Positions 1 through 6,567 are shown, counted from the first letter of the stretch. The stretch is DNA of 10,040 bases from Limisphaerales bacterium (GCA_027451565.1 DAIDJC010000075.1:1911-11950); one strand, 5' to 3'. The notes: generated from the sequence alone by a model not told the origin. Translations and numbers: made by a program.

Positions 1-115
1 AAAGCGGCATGACAGCCTGAGCATACAGGTCCTCCGCCAGAAGGGCCTGACACCGGAAGCCGTGGCAGGCTGGGGGCCAGTGACTGAAGGGAATGACCTC
101 CAGCCAGGCCAATAG
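1..115 (+). CDS. gluQ: C-terminal end of probable glutamyl-Q tRNA(Asp) synthetase (partial)
   Basis: Reading from base 2 gives 37 codons ending in TAG at 113-115; the 5' part lies outside the window. The visible peptide opens with K-R-H-D-S-L-S-I and continues L-R-Q-K-G-L-T-P-E-A-V. This resembles the segment just after the KMSKS-type 'KR' of class I glutamyl-tRNA synthetase paralogues of the GluQ (YadB) type, where 'KR.D.LS...LR..G..PE.V' is common. Those enzymes attach glutamate to queuosine at position 34 of tRNA-Asp in the cytoplasm. The remaining tail is short and rich in Gly, Pro and Gln. Identification rests on this short motif only. A full-length glutamyl-tRNA synthetase is less likely because its anticodon-binding domain would follow the motif. 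That this frame is coding is fairly likely; the name is tentative. Confidence 0.5.
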   Translation, partial: KRHDSLSIQVLRQKGLTPEAVAGWGPVTEGNDLQPGQ

Positions 116-121
116 CCTGGC
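103..121 (+). terminator. hairpin overlapping the stop codon of the upstream gene, weak terminator candidate
   Basis: GCCAGGC (103-109) and GCCTGGC (115-121) form a perfect 7-bp GC-rich stem around a 5-base loop that contains the first bases of the TAG stop. An additional A-T pair extends it. The following bases (TTGGAACATTTCCCC) lack a proper T-tract, so intrinsic termination would be weak. The hairpin is seen directly; its function is inferred from its position at the end of the gene. Confidence 0.3.
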
Positions 122-364
122 TTGGAACATTTCCCCGTCAAAAGGGTTTGGTGCAAAAAGGGAAAACGATGCGGGATCGGGTAGGAAGGGCTGTTGCGAA
201 CGGCATGCTGTCCAGACAGTTGTGCCGCATGAGGCTGCCGGGATGGCTGTGGGGCGGACACGGGTTCAGGATGGGCGTTTTTCCGTGTGGAAGGTTGCCC
301 GAAGACCAAGGTGGTGCAATAAATTTGTAGTTATTTGTGCAACGCTCCATTAATTTAGGAATTG
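116..364 (+). other. non-coding stretch upstream of the ATPase, with a hairpin and AT-rich putative control region
   Basis: No convincing gene is present. Open frames here have no ribosome binding site and no recognisable product. A hairpin lies at 201-227: outer arms CGGCA/TGCCG, a small internal loop, and inner arms CTGT/ACAG around CCAG. Close to the ATPase start, at 314-342, is an AT-rich block with two copies of GTGCAA (314-319 and 337-342) flanking AATAA (318-322) and TTATT (331-335). This looks like a promoter/operator zone. Candidate hexamers such as TTGCCC (295-300) with TAAATT (320-325) have a poor 19-base spacing, so no promoter is called with confidence. Confidence 0.45.
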
Positions 365-2710
365 ATGAAATCTTCGGGGCACATCAAAACCAGCTCCAAG
401 CCAGTCGGCGTTTGCCTGGCCCGTTCGGTGGCGGATTCGCTTGCGCATGAACCTTGCCTGGAGGCGGTGACCATAGACGCTGGCCGGGAAAAAATATCCC
501 TGGCCACTCTCGGTCGGGCCAACCTTCCAGAAATTTCCGCCAGGCTCCAGCAGCGGTTTTCCATGGCGCAATCCGGTGAAGAGGCCCACGATTGTGCGCT
601 GTTGACCGGCAAGGGCGATTGTTTTGTCTGTGACCATCCTCTTTCGCGCGCCGAGTTAAACTCCATTACCATTGAGCAGAAAGGCCTTGTCACAACCATT
701 GCCAGGGTCACGTGCCCCACGGCGCCGAAATTTTGGCGCTGGAACGAAATTCCCTTCCCCAAAATTGCCCCAAGGCAGGTGGACCTGCCGGATGAGGAAC
801 ATCCTGAAAATGAGTGGAAATGGCAACTGCTGGCGGCGGCTCTTTGTGGGTTGTTTGCTTTGGGAGCATTTTTTTCGTTGGGTTCACTGCGGATAACCCT
901 TTTTGTTTTTGCATACATTGCAGGGGGATCTTTCCCGGCTGTTGAAGTTTGGGAGCGGCTGCAAAGCCGTGTTCTTGATGTCCACTTTCTCATGCTGGCC
1001 GTGGCGGCTGGAGCTGCCTCCATTGGGGCATGGACCGAAGGCGCCACGCTTCTTTTCCTTTTTTCACTCTCCGGGGGGCTGGAGCATTACGCCTTGGGGC
1101 GAACGCAGAAAGAGATTCGATCCCTTTTTCGTGATGCCCCCAAAACCGCCACGGTTCTGGATTCATCAGGCACCCCCTTTGAAGTTCCTGTGGAAAACCT
1201 TCAGCGGGGCATGCGGCTTTTGATCAAGCCAGGCGCTCAATTTCCGGTGGATGGCGAAATTATCTCCGGTGAGACTGCCTCGGATGAATCGAACCTGACC
1301 GGTGAGGCTGTGCCTGTGGTCAAATCTGTGGGTGACAAGACTTTTTCCGGCACCTTGAATCTTTGGGGTGCGGTAGAGGTCCGCGTAACCCATCCTGCGG
1401 CTGAAAGCGCCCTGCAAAAAATCATTGCGCTGATCCGGGAGGCTCAGAAGCAAAAAGCCCCATCGCAAAGATTTACCGACCGTTTCAGCACTAGATATAC
1501 CTATGGCGTCCTCGCGCTTTCCCTGGCTATGTTTCTGTACTGGTGGTTGGTTCTGCGGATTTCCCCTTTCCACGCTGCAACCGGACATTCAGCTTTTTAC
1601 CTGACCATGACTTTGCTGGTGGTTTCATCTCCATGCGCGCTGGTGTTATCCATACCATCCGCCATTCTTGCGGCGATCGCCCATGGCGCCCGACATGGCA
1701 TCCTTTTTAGAGGTGGGGCAGCGGTGGAAAAATTGGCCTCCGTGCAGGTGGTGGCCTTGGATAAAACCGGAACGCTTACCACGGGTGATCTCAAGGTGGA
1801 GTCCATTCACAGCATTCCACCGGGCCATGAATCCGAAATTTTGCAGATAGCATGTTCCCTGGAAGCCCTTTCCAATCATCCCCTTGCCCGAGCCATCTCC
1901 CGGCATGGACGACAACAAAACGTCCAATCCCTGTCCTTGTCCAAATTTGAATCCGTCACCGGTCAAGGTTTACGGGCTTTTGCCGACCAAACGGAATATC
2001 GCTTGGGGAGGAAAGATTGGGTTTTTCAAGACCATGCACCGGATTTGGGGAGTGATTCCGCCTCCGGTTCCCTTACTGAAGTATGCGTTTCGGGGCAGGG
2101 TCTGGCCGGGCGGATTGTTTTGCGCGATGACCTGCGTCCCCAAGCCCGGGACGTGATCAACCAATTGCGCGCAAATGGCTTGTTCACGATGGTTTTGACT
2201 GGCGACAGGGAGTCTGTGGCCGGGCAGCTTCGCTCTTCGTTGGCGGTGGATGAAATCAAGGCGGGTCTCAGCCCTGAGGGAAAAGTGAAAATCATACAAG
2301 GCCTGGTGTCTTCCGGACGCCGTGTGGCCATGATCGGGGACGGGGTCAACGATGCCCCCAGTCTTGCGGCGGCTGACATCGGGGTGGCCATGGGCGCCCG
2401 GGGATCTGATGCTGCGCTTGAGCAATCCGACGTGGTGCTGATGCACGATAAGTTGGAGAATTTTCTGGCAGCCTTCCAGATCAGCCAGCGGGCCAGGGCA
2501 ATCATCCGACAAAATCTTTTTATCTCCCTGGGTACAATCATCGTTCTAGTCACGTGCGCCATGGCTGGGAGGATTCCATTGACGCTGGGGGTGGTGGGTC
2601 ATGAGGGGAGCACTGTCATTGTTGTCATGAACAGCCTTCGTCTGCTGATGCAGAAGAACGCATCGAACGCTGTCCAAAAGCCGAAGTTTGAGCCAGTAAA
2701 AACCACCTGA
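365..2710 (+). CDS. P1B-4-type heavy-metal-exporting P-type ATPase (Co/Fe class)
   Basis: The product is a 781-residue membrane pump that uses ATP to move a transition metal ion out of the cytoplasm. Visible landmarks, numbered from the ATG at 365: actuator-loop TGEAVP (312-317), metal-site SPC in a membrane helix (422-424), phosphorylated Asp466 in DKTGT (466-470), the P1B-specific His-Pro in S-N-H-P-L-A (505-506), GDGVND hinge (658-663), and HEGST in the last membrane helix (746-750). SPC together with HEG[S/G]T is the signature of subgroup P1B-4 (CtpD/CoaT/PfeT relatives, Co2+ or Fe2+ efflux), rather than the CPC of Cu or Zn/Cd pumps. About eight hydrophobic segments can be seen. The first ~150 residues form a degenerate HMA-like extension lacking the usual CxxC in its loop, then a C77...C86-F-V-C89-D-H cluster. 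ATG 365 is preferred over TTG 362 because AGGA at 357-360 gives a normal spacing. Exact metal is unknown. Confidence 0.93.
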   Translation: MKSSGHIKTSSKPVGVCLARSVADSLAHEPCLEAVTIDAGREKISLATLGRANLPEISARLQQRFSMAQSGEEAHDCALLTGKGDCFVCDHPLSRAELNSITIEQKGLVTTIARVTCPTAPKFWRWNEIPFPKIAPRQVDLPDEEHPENEWKWQLLAAALCGLFALGAFFSLGSLRITLFVFAYIAGGSFPAVEVWERLQSRVLDVHFLMLAVAAGAASIGAWTEGATLLFLFSLSGGLEHYALGRTQKEIRSLFRDAPKTATVLDSSGTPFEVPVENLQRGMRLLIKPGAQFPVDGEIISGETASDESNLTGEAVPVVKSVGDKTFSGTLNLWGAVEVRVTHPAAESALQKIIALIREAQKQKAPSQRFTDRFSTRYTYGVLALSLAMFLYWWLVLRISPFHAATGHSAFYLTMTLLVVSSPCALVLSIPSAILAAIAHGARHGILFRGGAAVEKLASVQVVALDKTGTLTTGDLKVESIHSIPPGHESEILQIACSLEALSNHPLARAISRHGRQQNVQSLSLSKFESVTGQGLRAFADQTEYRLGRKDWVFQDHAPDLGSDSASGSLTEVCVSGQGLAGRIVLRDDLRPQARDVINQLRANGLFTMVLTGDRESVAGQLRSSLAVDEIKAGLSPEGKVKIIQGLVSSGRRVAMIGDGVNDAPSLAAADIGVAMGARGSDAALEQSDVVLMHDKLENFLAAFQISQRARAIIRQNLFISLGTIIVLVTCAMAGRIPLTLGVVGHEGSTVIVVMNSLRLLMQKNASNAVQKPKFEPVKTT

Positions 2711-2773
2711 TCCACACTGTGGCTGGCTAAGGACACTGCGGAGAAAATTGGTCCGTAAAATTTTCTCATTTTT
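2691..2773 (+). terminator. probable transcription terminator region after the ATPase (two hairpins)
   Basis: GAGAAAATT (2741-2749) pairs perfectly over 9 bp with AATTTTCTC (2759-2767) around a 9-base loop, followed by five T at 2769-2773. The stem is AT-rich, so its strength is uncertain, but arrangement and position fit an intrinsic terminator. Just upstream, overlapping the ATPase stop, AGCCAG (2691-2696) pairs with CTGGCT (2723-2728) and CCAC (2703-2706) with GTGG (2719-2722), separated by a 6-base bulge. This may be a second, backup structure. Confidence 0.5.
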
Positions 2774-2790
2774 CTCGCATCTTTTTCAAA

Positions 2791-2806
2791 AAAGGATTAG
2801 GGTGAT
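2791..2806 (+). promoter_or_regulatory. ribosome binding site of the 74-residue ORF
   Basis: The purine-rich stretch contains AAAGGA (2791-2796 region) and GGTGAT (2801-2806). The latter matches the last part of the full Shine-Dalgarno sequence and lies at a suitable distance from the ATG at 2810. It is one of the better ribosome binding sites in the window and is the main reason to take the following short ORF seriously. Confidence 0.5.
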
Positions 2807-2809
2807 ACC

Positions 2810-3034
2810 ATGAAGCCTCGTCCGTCATCCCAGCCCAATGAGGGATCGGTCGCCGCGGTGTTTTCCATCGGGGCCTTAGCCACGGCCAATCCTGCGCTTT
2901 TACCATCCGCAGCGCAGTTGAGTGGTTCAGACCCGGTGGAGGATATTCGCGTTCGAGCTGAAACAGTTACCGAGGTGTTACAGGAAATTGTGGACCGTCA
3001 GACGAACCGCCGTCATTGGGGGATTAATGAGTAA
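2810..3034 (+). CDS. hypothetical small protein, 74 residues
   Basis: I do not recognise this product. The ORF starts with ATG behind a good Shine-Dalgarno stretch and ends in TAA. The first half is Pro/Ser-rich and then mildly hydrophobic (roughly residues 14-36, rich in Ala, Leu and small residues). The second half is charged and probably helical: D-P-V-E-D-I-R-V-R-A-E then V-L-Q-E-I-V-D-R-Q. No cysteines, histidine cluster or clear signal peptidase site are present, so a metal-binding role beside the ATPase is not supported. It sits after the ATPase terminator candidate and is followed by a long non-coding gap, so it may be its own transcription unit. Coding status rests on the ribosome binding site and the absence of a competing frame. 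Confidence 0.45.
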   Translation: MKPRPSSQPNEGSVAAVFSIGALATANPALLPSAAQLSGSDPVEDIRVRAETVTEVLQEIVDRQTNRRHWGINE

Positions 3035-3104
3035 AACGCCAGGACTGGAGTTCTATTGAATTTTCAGTTGAGATATGCGTTTGATTTGGTGTCGGTTTCT
3101 TAAT

Positions 3105-3161
3105 GGCCATTCAAGAATGGCCTTGGGGGTGGCTTTACATTCAATTTCAGTGAAAGCTGCC
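3105..3161 (+). other. two adjacent RNA hairpins in the nuo leader region
   Basis: First hairpin: GGCCATT (3105-3111), loop CAAG, AATGGCC (3116-3122), a perfect 7-bp stem. Second hairpin: GGTGGCTTT (3128-3136) pairs with AAAGCTGCC (3153-3161) through nine pairs, two of them G-U. It continues after one bulged A into CATT/AGTG around a 7-base loop. Neither is followed by a T-tract, so they do not look like simple intrinsic terminators. The pairing is seen directly; any regulatory role is inference. Confidence 0.45.
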
Positions 3162-3408
3162 GGATTTACGCCTTCACTTGCGCCTTTCTTGTCCGGAAAC
3201 CAGGACCTTTGCGGGTATCAGGATGTCTTTGGATTTCATATTTAGGTGTCCTTGATGAAAGCTCTTTGGTGGGCGGCGGAAATGTTGGGGTTGGGTAAAT
3301 CGAGCGGCCCAGGGAGGTTTTTTGCGGAACATTCAAGCCGTGAACCGGTTTGAAAACCGCTTGTGTATCAGGAGGGTGTCGGGCTTTGTGAAAAAATTCA
3401 CAATTAAC

Positions 3409-3436
3409 TTGCCTGAAGCACGTGTCTGGCTATCTT
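3409..3436 (+). promoter_or_regulatory. candidate sigma-70-type promoter for nuoB
   Basis: TTGCCT (3409-3414) and TATCTT (3431-3436) are separated by 16 bases and end 30 bases before the nuoB ATG. Each hexamer matches the consensus in four of six positions. The site lies just after the small hairpin at 3386-3403. It is plausible as the start of the nuo transcript but is not unique in quality. Confidence 0.35.
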
Positions 3437-3466
3437 ACCTGTGGCTGATGCGGCAGCCATAAACTC

Positions 3467-4000
3467 ATGCACACCCAAAGCGAAGTCGGATACAACACCA
3501 AGATTGAAGGCGATGTGGTTTTGACCACGGTGGATGCGGCCTTGAGTTGGTTTCGGGCCAATTCAGTGTGGCCCATGCCAATGGGCTTGGCTTGCTGCGC
3601 CATTGAGTTAATGGCTGTTGGGGCCAGCCGATTTGATATTTCCAGGTTTGGATCGGAAGTGATGCGTTTTTCGCCACGCCAAGCGGATTGCATGATCGTG
3701 GCAGGAACGGTGACCTACAAGGCGGCTGGTTTTTTGAAGCGTATTTACGATCAAATGCCTGAGCCCAAATGGGTCATAGCCATGGGTGCCTGCGCTTCAA
3801 CGGGGGGCATGTACCGGAGTTACGCCGTGTTGCAGGGTGTGGATAATGTTGTGCCGGTGGACGTGTATGTGAGTGGCTGTCCACCGCGACCTGAAGCTTT
3901 GCTCGACGCCCTGATGAAATTGCAAAAGAAAATTTCCAAGGAACCTGTAGTTGAGAAGATGAAATTGATGAATCTCAATAAAAGCGAGGTTGCTGTTTGA
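3467..4000 (+). CDS. nuoB: NADH-quinone oxidoreductase subunit B
   Basis: This 177-residue protein is the 20-kDa (PSST) subunit of complex I, carrying the terminal 4Fe-4S cluster N2 that reduces quinone at the junction with the membrane arm. The N2 ligands are visible: the tandem cysteines C43-C44 in L-A-C-C-A-I-E, C109 in M-G-A-C-A-S, and C138 in S-G-C-P-P-R-P-E-A. The G-M-Y-R-S-Y and V-P-V-D-V-Y-V-S-G-C blocks are also typical of the family. Length is normal for the family, with a slightly lysine-rich C-terminal tail. ATG 3467 is the only possible start, since an in-frame TGA lies 21 bases upstream. No clear Shine-Dalgarno sequence precedes it. It is the first nuo gene in the window; nuoA is not directly upstream. 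A 104-base gap separates it from nuoC, holding no gene and only a weak CTGCGGGCAG-TTTTT motif (around 4073). Confidence 0.97.
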   Translation: MHTQSEVGYNTKIEGDVVLTTVDAALSWFRANSVWPMPMGLACCAIELMAVGASRFDISRFGSEVMRFSPRQADCMIVAGTVTYKAAGFLKRIYDQMPEPKWVIAMGACASTGGMYRSYAVLQGVDNVVPVDVYVSGCPPRPEALLDALMKLQKKISKEPVVEKMKLMNLNKSEVAV

Positions 4001-4104
4001 CAAACCACTGCTTTCAAGTTTCTTATGAATTTTCTCCGGCCATCCAGGGCACTGAGATTTCATTTTGGCAACCTGCGGGCAGTTTTTGAACCGATGATTG
4101 ACTC

Positions 4105-4686
4105 ATGGTGACACTATCTGAACAAATCGCAAAATTGAAGGACAAGTTCGGGGCATTGATTTCCGACCCGGTCGAATACCGGGGTGAAGTTACCGTTACT
4201 TTGACCGATTGCCAGGAAGTGGTGGCGGTTTGTGGTTTTGCCAAGCGCCAGCTTGGTTTTGATTACCTCATAGATATTAGCAGCATTGACAATTACGGGT
4301 CTGATCCACGTTGGACCCTTGTGTATCACTTGCGAAGCATGGCGACGGGGCAGGAATGGAGGCTTATCACCCATGTTTCCGAGGAAAAATCTGAATTGCC
4401 CAGTGTTTTGCCGGTGTGGCGCACGGCTAATTGGCATGAACGCGAAATTTACGACATGATGGGCATTCGTTTCACAGGCCATCCGGACCTGCGCCGCATT
4501 CTGATGTGGGAGGGGTATTCCTATTATCCTTTGCGAAAAGATTTTCCGCTTGCAGGCAAGCCCACGGATTTGCCTGGAATTGCCTTTACCAAACCGGCCC
4601 CGTTAGAGGGCGGTCCATTTGTCACCTTGCCCAGTGCTGCTGGGGCCATCAACCGCGAACCCCGGGTCCGGACCGTGGAGGAATAA
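4105..4686 (+). CDS. nuoC: NADH-quinone oxidoreductase subunit C
   Basis: This 193-residue protein is the 30-kDa subunit of the complex I peripheral arm, a structural partner of NuoD without cofactors. The family signature is clear: W-H-E-R-E-I-Y-D-M-M-G-I at residues 110-121, then G-H-P-D-L-R-R-I-L at 125-133 and Y-P-L-R-K-D-F-P-L at 141-149. About 44 residues follow the signature, forming a Pro/Gly-rich tail. ATG 4105 follows an in-frame TGA after one codon, so there is no earlier start; its Shine-Dalgarno sequence is poor. The gene is separate from nuoD, not fused as in some enterobacteria. Its stop lies four bases before the nuoD start, and the nuoD ribosome binding site is inside its last codons, suggesting translational coupling. 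Confidence 0.96.
   Translation: MVTLSEQIAKLKDKFGALISDPVEYRGEVTVTLTDCQEVVAVCGFAKRQLGFDYLIDISSIDNYGSDPRWTLVYHLRSMATGQEWRLITHVSEEKSELPSVLPVWRTANWHEREIYDMMGIRFTGHPDLRRILMWEGYSYYPLRKDFPLAGKPTDLPGIAFTKPAPLEGGPFVTLPSAAGAINREPRVRTVEE
4677..4682 (+). promoter_or_regulatory. ribosome binding site that fixes the nuoD start
   Basis: GGAGGA lies inside the last codons of nuoC, eight bases before ATG 4691. It decides between this start and an in-frame start 72 bases upstream at 4619, which would add 24 residues encoded inside nuoC and unlike NuoD proteins. Confidence 0.75.
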
Positions 4687-4690
4687 TCTC

Positions 4691-5962
4691 ATGTCGCAAA
4701 TTCAAGATTTACAAATTCCAGATTCCGCCACACGCGCCGCCAACGCGGTGGATGATCTTGCAGACTTGGAGGGTGAGCGCATGGTGCTGAACATGGGGCC
4801 TTCCCACCCAGCCACGCACGGTGTTCTTCGCATTGTCTTGGAACTGGATGGTGAAGAGATCACAAAAGCGGACCCTGACGTGGGTTACCTTCATCGCGGC
4901 GATGAAAAAATCGCCGAGAACATGACCTACACGCAGTTTATCCCTTATACGGATCGGCTGGACTATCTTTCGCCCTTGGCCAATAACGTGGCATATGCTT
5001 TGGCAGTGGAGAAAGCGCTGGGCATTCATGATAAATTGCCTCCGCGCTGCCAGTATATTCGGGTGATGTGCTGTGAATTGGCGCGTATCTCATCCCATTT
5101 GCTTGGTTTGGGTGCTTTTGCGATGGATGTTGGCGCAGTGACGGTGTTTCTGCTGGTGTTCACCGAGCGCGAGAAGATATACAACCTGGCTGAGGCGGCC
5201 TCTGGCGCGCGGTTCACCACCAGCTACACGCGTATTGGAGGCCTATCACGCGATATTCCCCCCACTTGGTGCGATCAGGTCCGTCAATTCGTGAAGGAAT
5301 GCTCCAAAGCCATTGCCGAAGTGGAAGTTTTGCTGACACGCAACCGCATCTGGGTGGACCGTCTTCGCGATCTTGGATTTATCTCCAAGGAAATGGCAAT
5401 TGATTACGCGCTGAGCGGGCCAAATCTCAGGGGAAGCGGCATAGATTGGGATTTGAGAAAAAATCAGCCCTACCTGTGCTACAAAGATTTGGATTTTGAC
5501 ATTCCCGTGGGTTCTGCCGGTGATTGTTATGACCGCTATTTGGTTCGGATGGAGGAAATGCGGCAGAGTCTTCGCATTCTCTCGCAGTGCGTGGAAAAAA
5601 TTCCCGGCGGGGCTGAAAACCGAACCCACGAGCCTGTGAATGTGGCGGATGGCAAGGTGGTGCTTCCTCCCAAGTCAAAGGTGCTATCGAGCATGGAGGA
5701 ACTCATACATCAATTCATGCTGGTCACTGAGGGAATAAATGTGCCCCCGGGTGACACCTATTTTGGCCATGAAAATCCCAAGGGCGAACTGGGTTTTTAC
5801 ATCCATAGCAAGGGCGGCGGCGTGCCGCATCGTATGAAAATCCGCGCCCCAAGTTTCATTAACCTGAGCATCCTGTCTGAGCTGATGCCTGGGCACATGA
5901 TCAGCGATGTCCCGGTGATCCTGGGTTCGCTGGATTTTGTCATGGGCGAAAGTGACCGCTGA
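4691..5962 (+). CDS. nuoD: NADH-quinone oxidoreductase subunit D
   Basis: This 423-residue protein is the 49-kDa subunit of complex I, related to the large subunit of NiFe hydrogenases. With NuoB it forms the quinone pocket. The N-terminal loop N-M-G-P-S-H-P-A-T-H-G-V-L-R holds His43, which corresponds to the quinone-contacting His38 of Thermus Nqo4. Tyr92 in L-D-Y-L-S-P corresponds to Thermus Tyr87, a matching offset of five. Other typical blocks are D-V-G-Y-L-H-R-G (63-70), R-I-S-S-H-L-L (132-138), G-S-G-I-D-W-D-L-R (248-256), G-D-C-Y-D-R-Y (277-283) and the C-terminal G-S-L-D-F-V-M-G-E-S-D-R, where family members usually have G-E-V-D-R or a close variant. Length is slightly above average because of a ~28-residue N-terminal leader. 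The gap to nuoE is 48 bases and includes the palindrome TTTTTGGCCAAAAA (5974-5987). Confidence 0.97.
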   Translation: MSQIQDLQIPDSATRAANAVDDLADLEGERMVLNMGPSHPATHGVLRIVLELDGEEITKADPDVGYLHRGDEKIAENMTYTQFIPYTDRLDYLSPLANNVAYALAVEKALGIHDKLPPRCQYIRVMCCELARISSHLLGLGAFAMDVGAVTVFLLVFTEREKIYNLAEAASGARFTTSYTRIGGLSRDIPPTWCDQVRQFVKECSKAIAEVEVLLTRNRIWVDRLRDLGFISKEMAIDYALSGPNLRGSGIDWDLRKNQPYLCYKDLDFDIPVGSAGDCYDRYLVRMEEMRQSLRILSQCVEKIPGGAENRTHEPVNVADGKVVLPPKSKVLSSMEELIHQFMLVTEGINVPPGDTYFGHENPKGELGFYIHSKGGGVPHRMKIRAPSFINLSILSELMPGHMISDVPVILGSLDFVMGESDR

Positions 5963-6010
5963 GGCAGGCTGGATTTTTGGCCAAAAAAAACTGTTTGTTC
6001 CGAAGACACA

Positions 6011-6523
6011 ATGATCAACCAGAACAATTTAAACGTGATGAGTTTTAATGCCAGCAAGGAACTTGAAGCGGAAGTGGATGAATTGATTTCCCACTATCCA
6101 GTCAAGCGCGCGGCATCGCTCATGGTGTTGCATGCCATCCAGGAAAAATTTGGGTGGATATCGCAGGATGCGATTCTTTGGGCGGCCAGGAAGCTGGAGT
6201 TGCCTCCGATCAATCTTTTTGAGATTCTGACTTTTTACCCCATGTTGCGCCAGCAACCCATGGGCAGGTATCAAATCAAGGTGTGCCGCACGTTGAGTTG
6301 CGCTTTGGGCGGAGCCTATGGGCTTCACCGGCACTTGTGCGACCGGTTGGGATTGGACGCGCATGCGCATGGACCGCAAACCACGAAGGATGGCAGGTTC
6401 ACGGTGGAATTTGTGGAATGCCTGGCCAGTTGCGGCACGGCTCCGGTTATGATGTGCAATGATCATTTTCACGAGGGCGTCACCCTGGAAAAGGCGGATG
6501 CCATCACGTCCGCGTGCAAATGA
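6011..6523 (+). CDS. nuoE: NADH-quinone oxidoreductase subunit E
   Basis: This 170-residue protein is the 24-kDa subunit of the NADH-dehydrogenase module. It has a thioredoxin-like fold and carries the 2Fe-2S cluster N1a. The ligands are C92 and C97 (C-R-T-L-S-C, spacing C-x4-C) and C137 and C141 (C-L-A-S-C, spacing C-x3-C). The N-terminal helical part contains the family block Y-P-V-K-R-A-A at 29-35 and the F-E-I-L-T-F-Y-P-M motif at 70-78. ATG 6011 gives the longest product; ATG 6038 (residue 10) is an alternative, as neither has a strong Shine-Dalgarno sequence and homology to the family begins after it. The gene is followed by a 212-base gap to nuoF that contains a tRNA gene on the opposite strand. 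Confidence 0.95.
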   Translation: MINQNNLNVMSFNASKELEAEVDELISHYPVKRAASLMVLHAIQEKFGWISQDAILWAARKLELPPINLFEILTFYPMLRQQPMGRYQIKVCRTLSCALGGAYGLHRHLCDRLGLDAHAHGPQTTKDGRFTVEFVECLASCGTAPVMMCNDHFHEGVTLEKADAITSACK

Positions 6524-6527
6524 GCTC

Positions 6528-6567
6528 GGTTGCCGGGCGTGAACCTGGCGCGGGATGGGACGCAAAG
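6528..6567 (-). pseudogene. possible internally deleted relic of the neighbouring tRNA-Gln gene and leader
   Basis: On the minus strand, this stretch contains in order: an 18-base block (6567-6550) matching the leader and start of the intact tRNA (6700-6683) at 14 of 18 positions; GGTTCA (6545-6540), as in the T-arm (6636-6631); and CCGGCAACC (6536-6528), close to the tRNA 3' end CGGGCAACC (6621-6613). The middle of a tRNA is missing. Same order and orientation favour a tandem duplication with an internal deletion over chance, but each block is short. Such a product could not be a working tRNA. Confidence 0.3.

Larger units (their letters stand above)
3035..3466 (+). other. 432-base region without a convincing gene, leader of the nuo cluster
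   Basis: All frames were read. Only short ORFs occur (for example 56 codons from 3075 to 3245 and 32 codons from 3255), with poor ribosome binding sites and no recognisable product. None shows the membrane pattern or acidic loop expected of NuoA, which usually precedes NuoB. The stretch contains two adjacent hairpins (3105-3161), a small hairpin TTGTGAA-AAAA-TTCACAA at 3386-3403, an interrupted palindrome around CGGTT-TGAA-AACCG near 3345-3358, and a promoter candidate at 3409-3436. It may be an untranslated leader, an unrecognised RNA, or a decayed gene. Confidence 0.5.

Noticed and set aside
61..121. Superficial likeness to cobalamin riboswitch elements (GGGAA and AGCCAGG boxes) ahead of a Co/Fe-type pump.
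   Set aside because: The other conserved cobalamin elements are missing, and the bases encode a plausible aminoacyl-tRNA-synthetase-like tail up to the stop at 113-115.
93..353. 86-codon open frame in the gap before the ATPase.
   Set aside because: It begins inside the upstream gene, has no ribosome binding site and gives no recognisable product.
355..1047. 230-codon open frame antisense to the ATPase start.
   Set aside because: Shadow of the ATPase coding frame in GC-rich DNA; the ATPase itself is unmistakable.
3075..3245. 56-codon ORF in the gap before nuoB.
   Set aside because: Weak start context, no recognisable domain, and it overlaps both hairpins.
4073..4090. CTGCGGGCAG followed by TTTTT in the nuoB-nuoC gap as a terminator.
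   Set aside because: The stem is only three to four pairs with a minimal loop, too weak to call.
4619..4690. Upstream in-frame extension of nuoD inside nuoC.
   Set aside because: The added residues do not look like NuoD, and GGAGGA at 4677-4682 points to ATG 4691.
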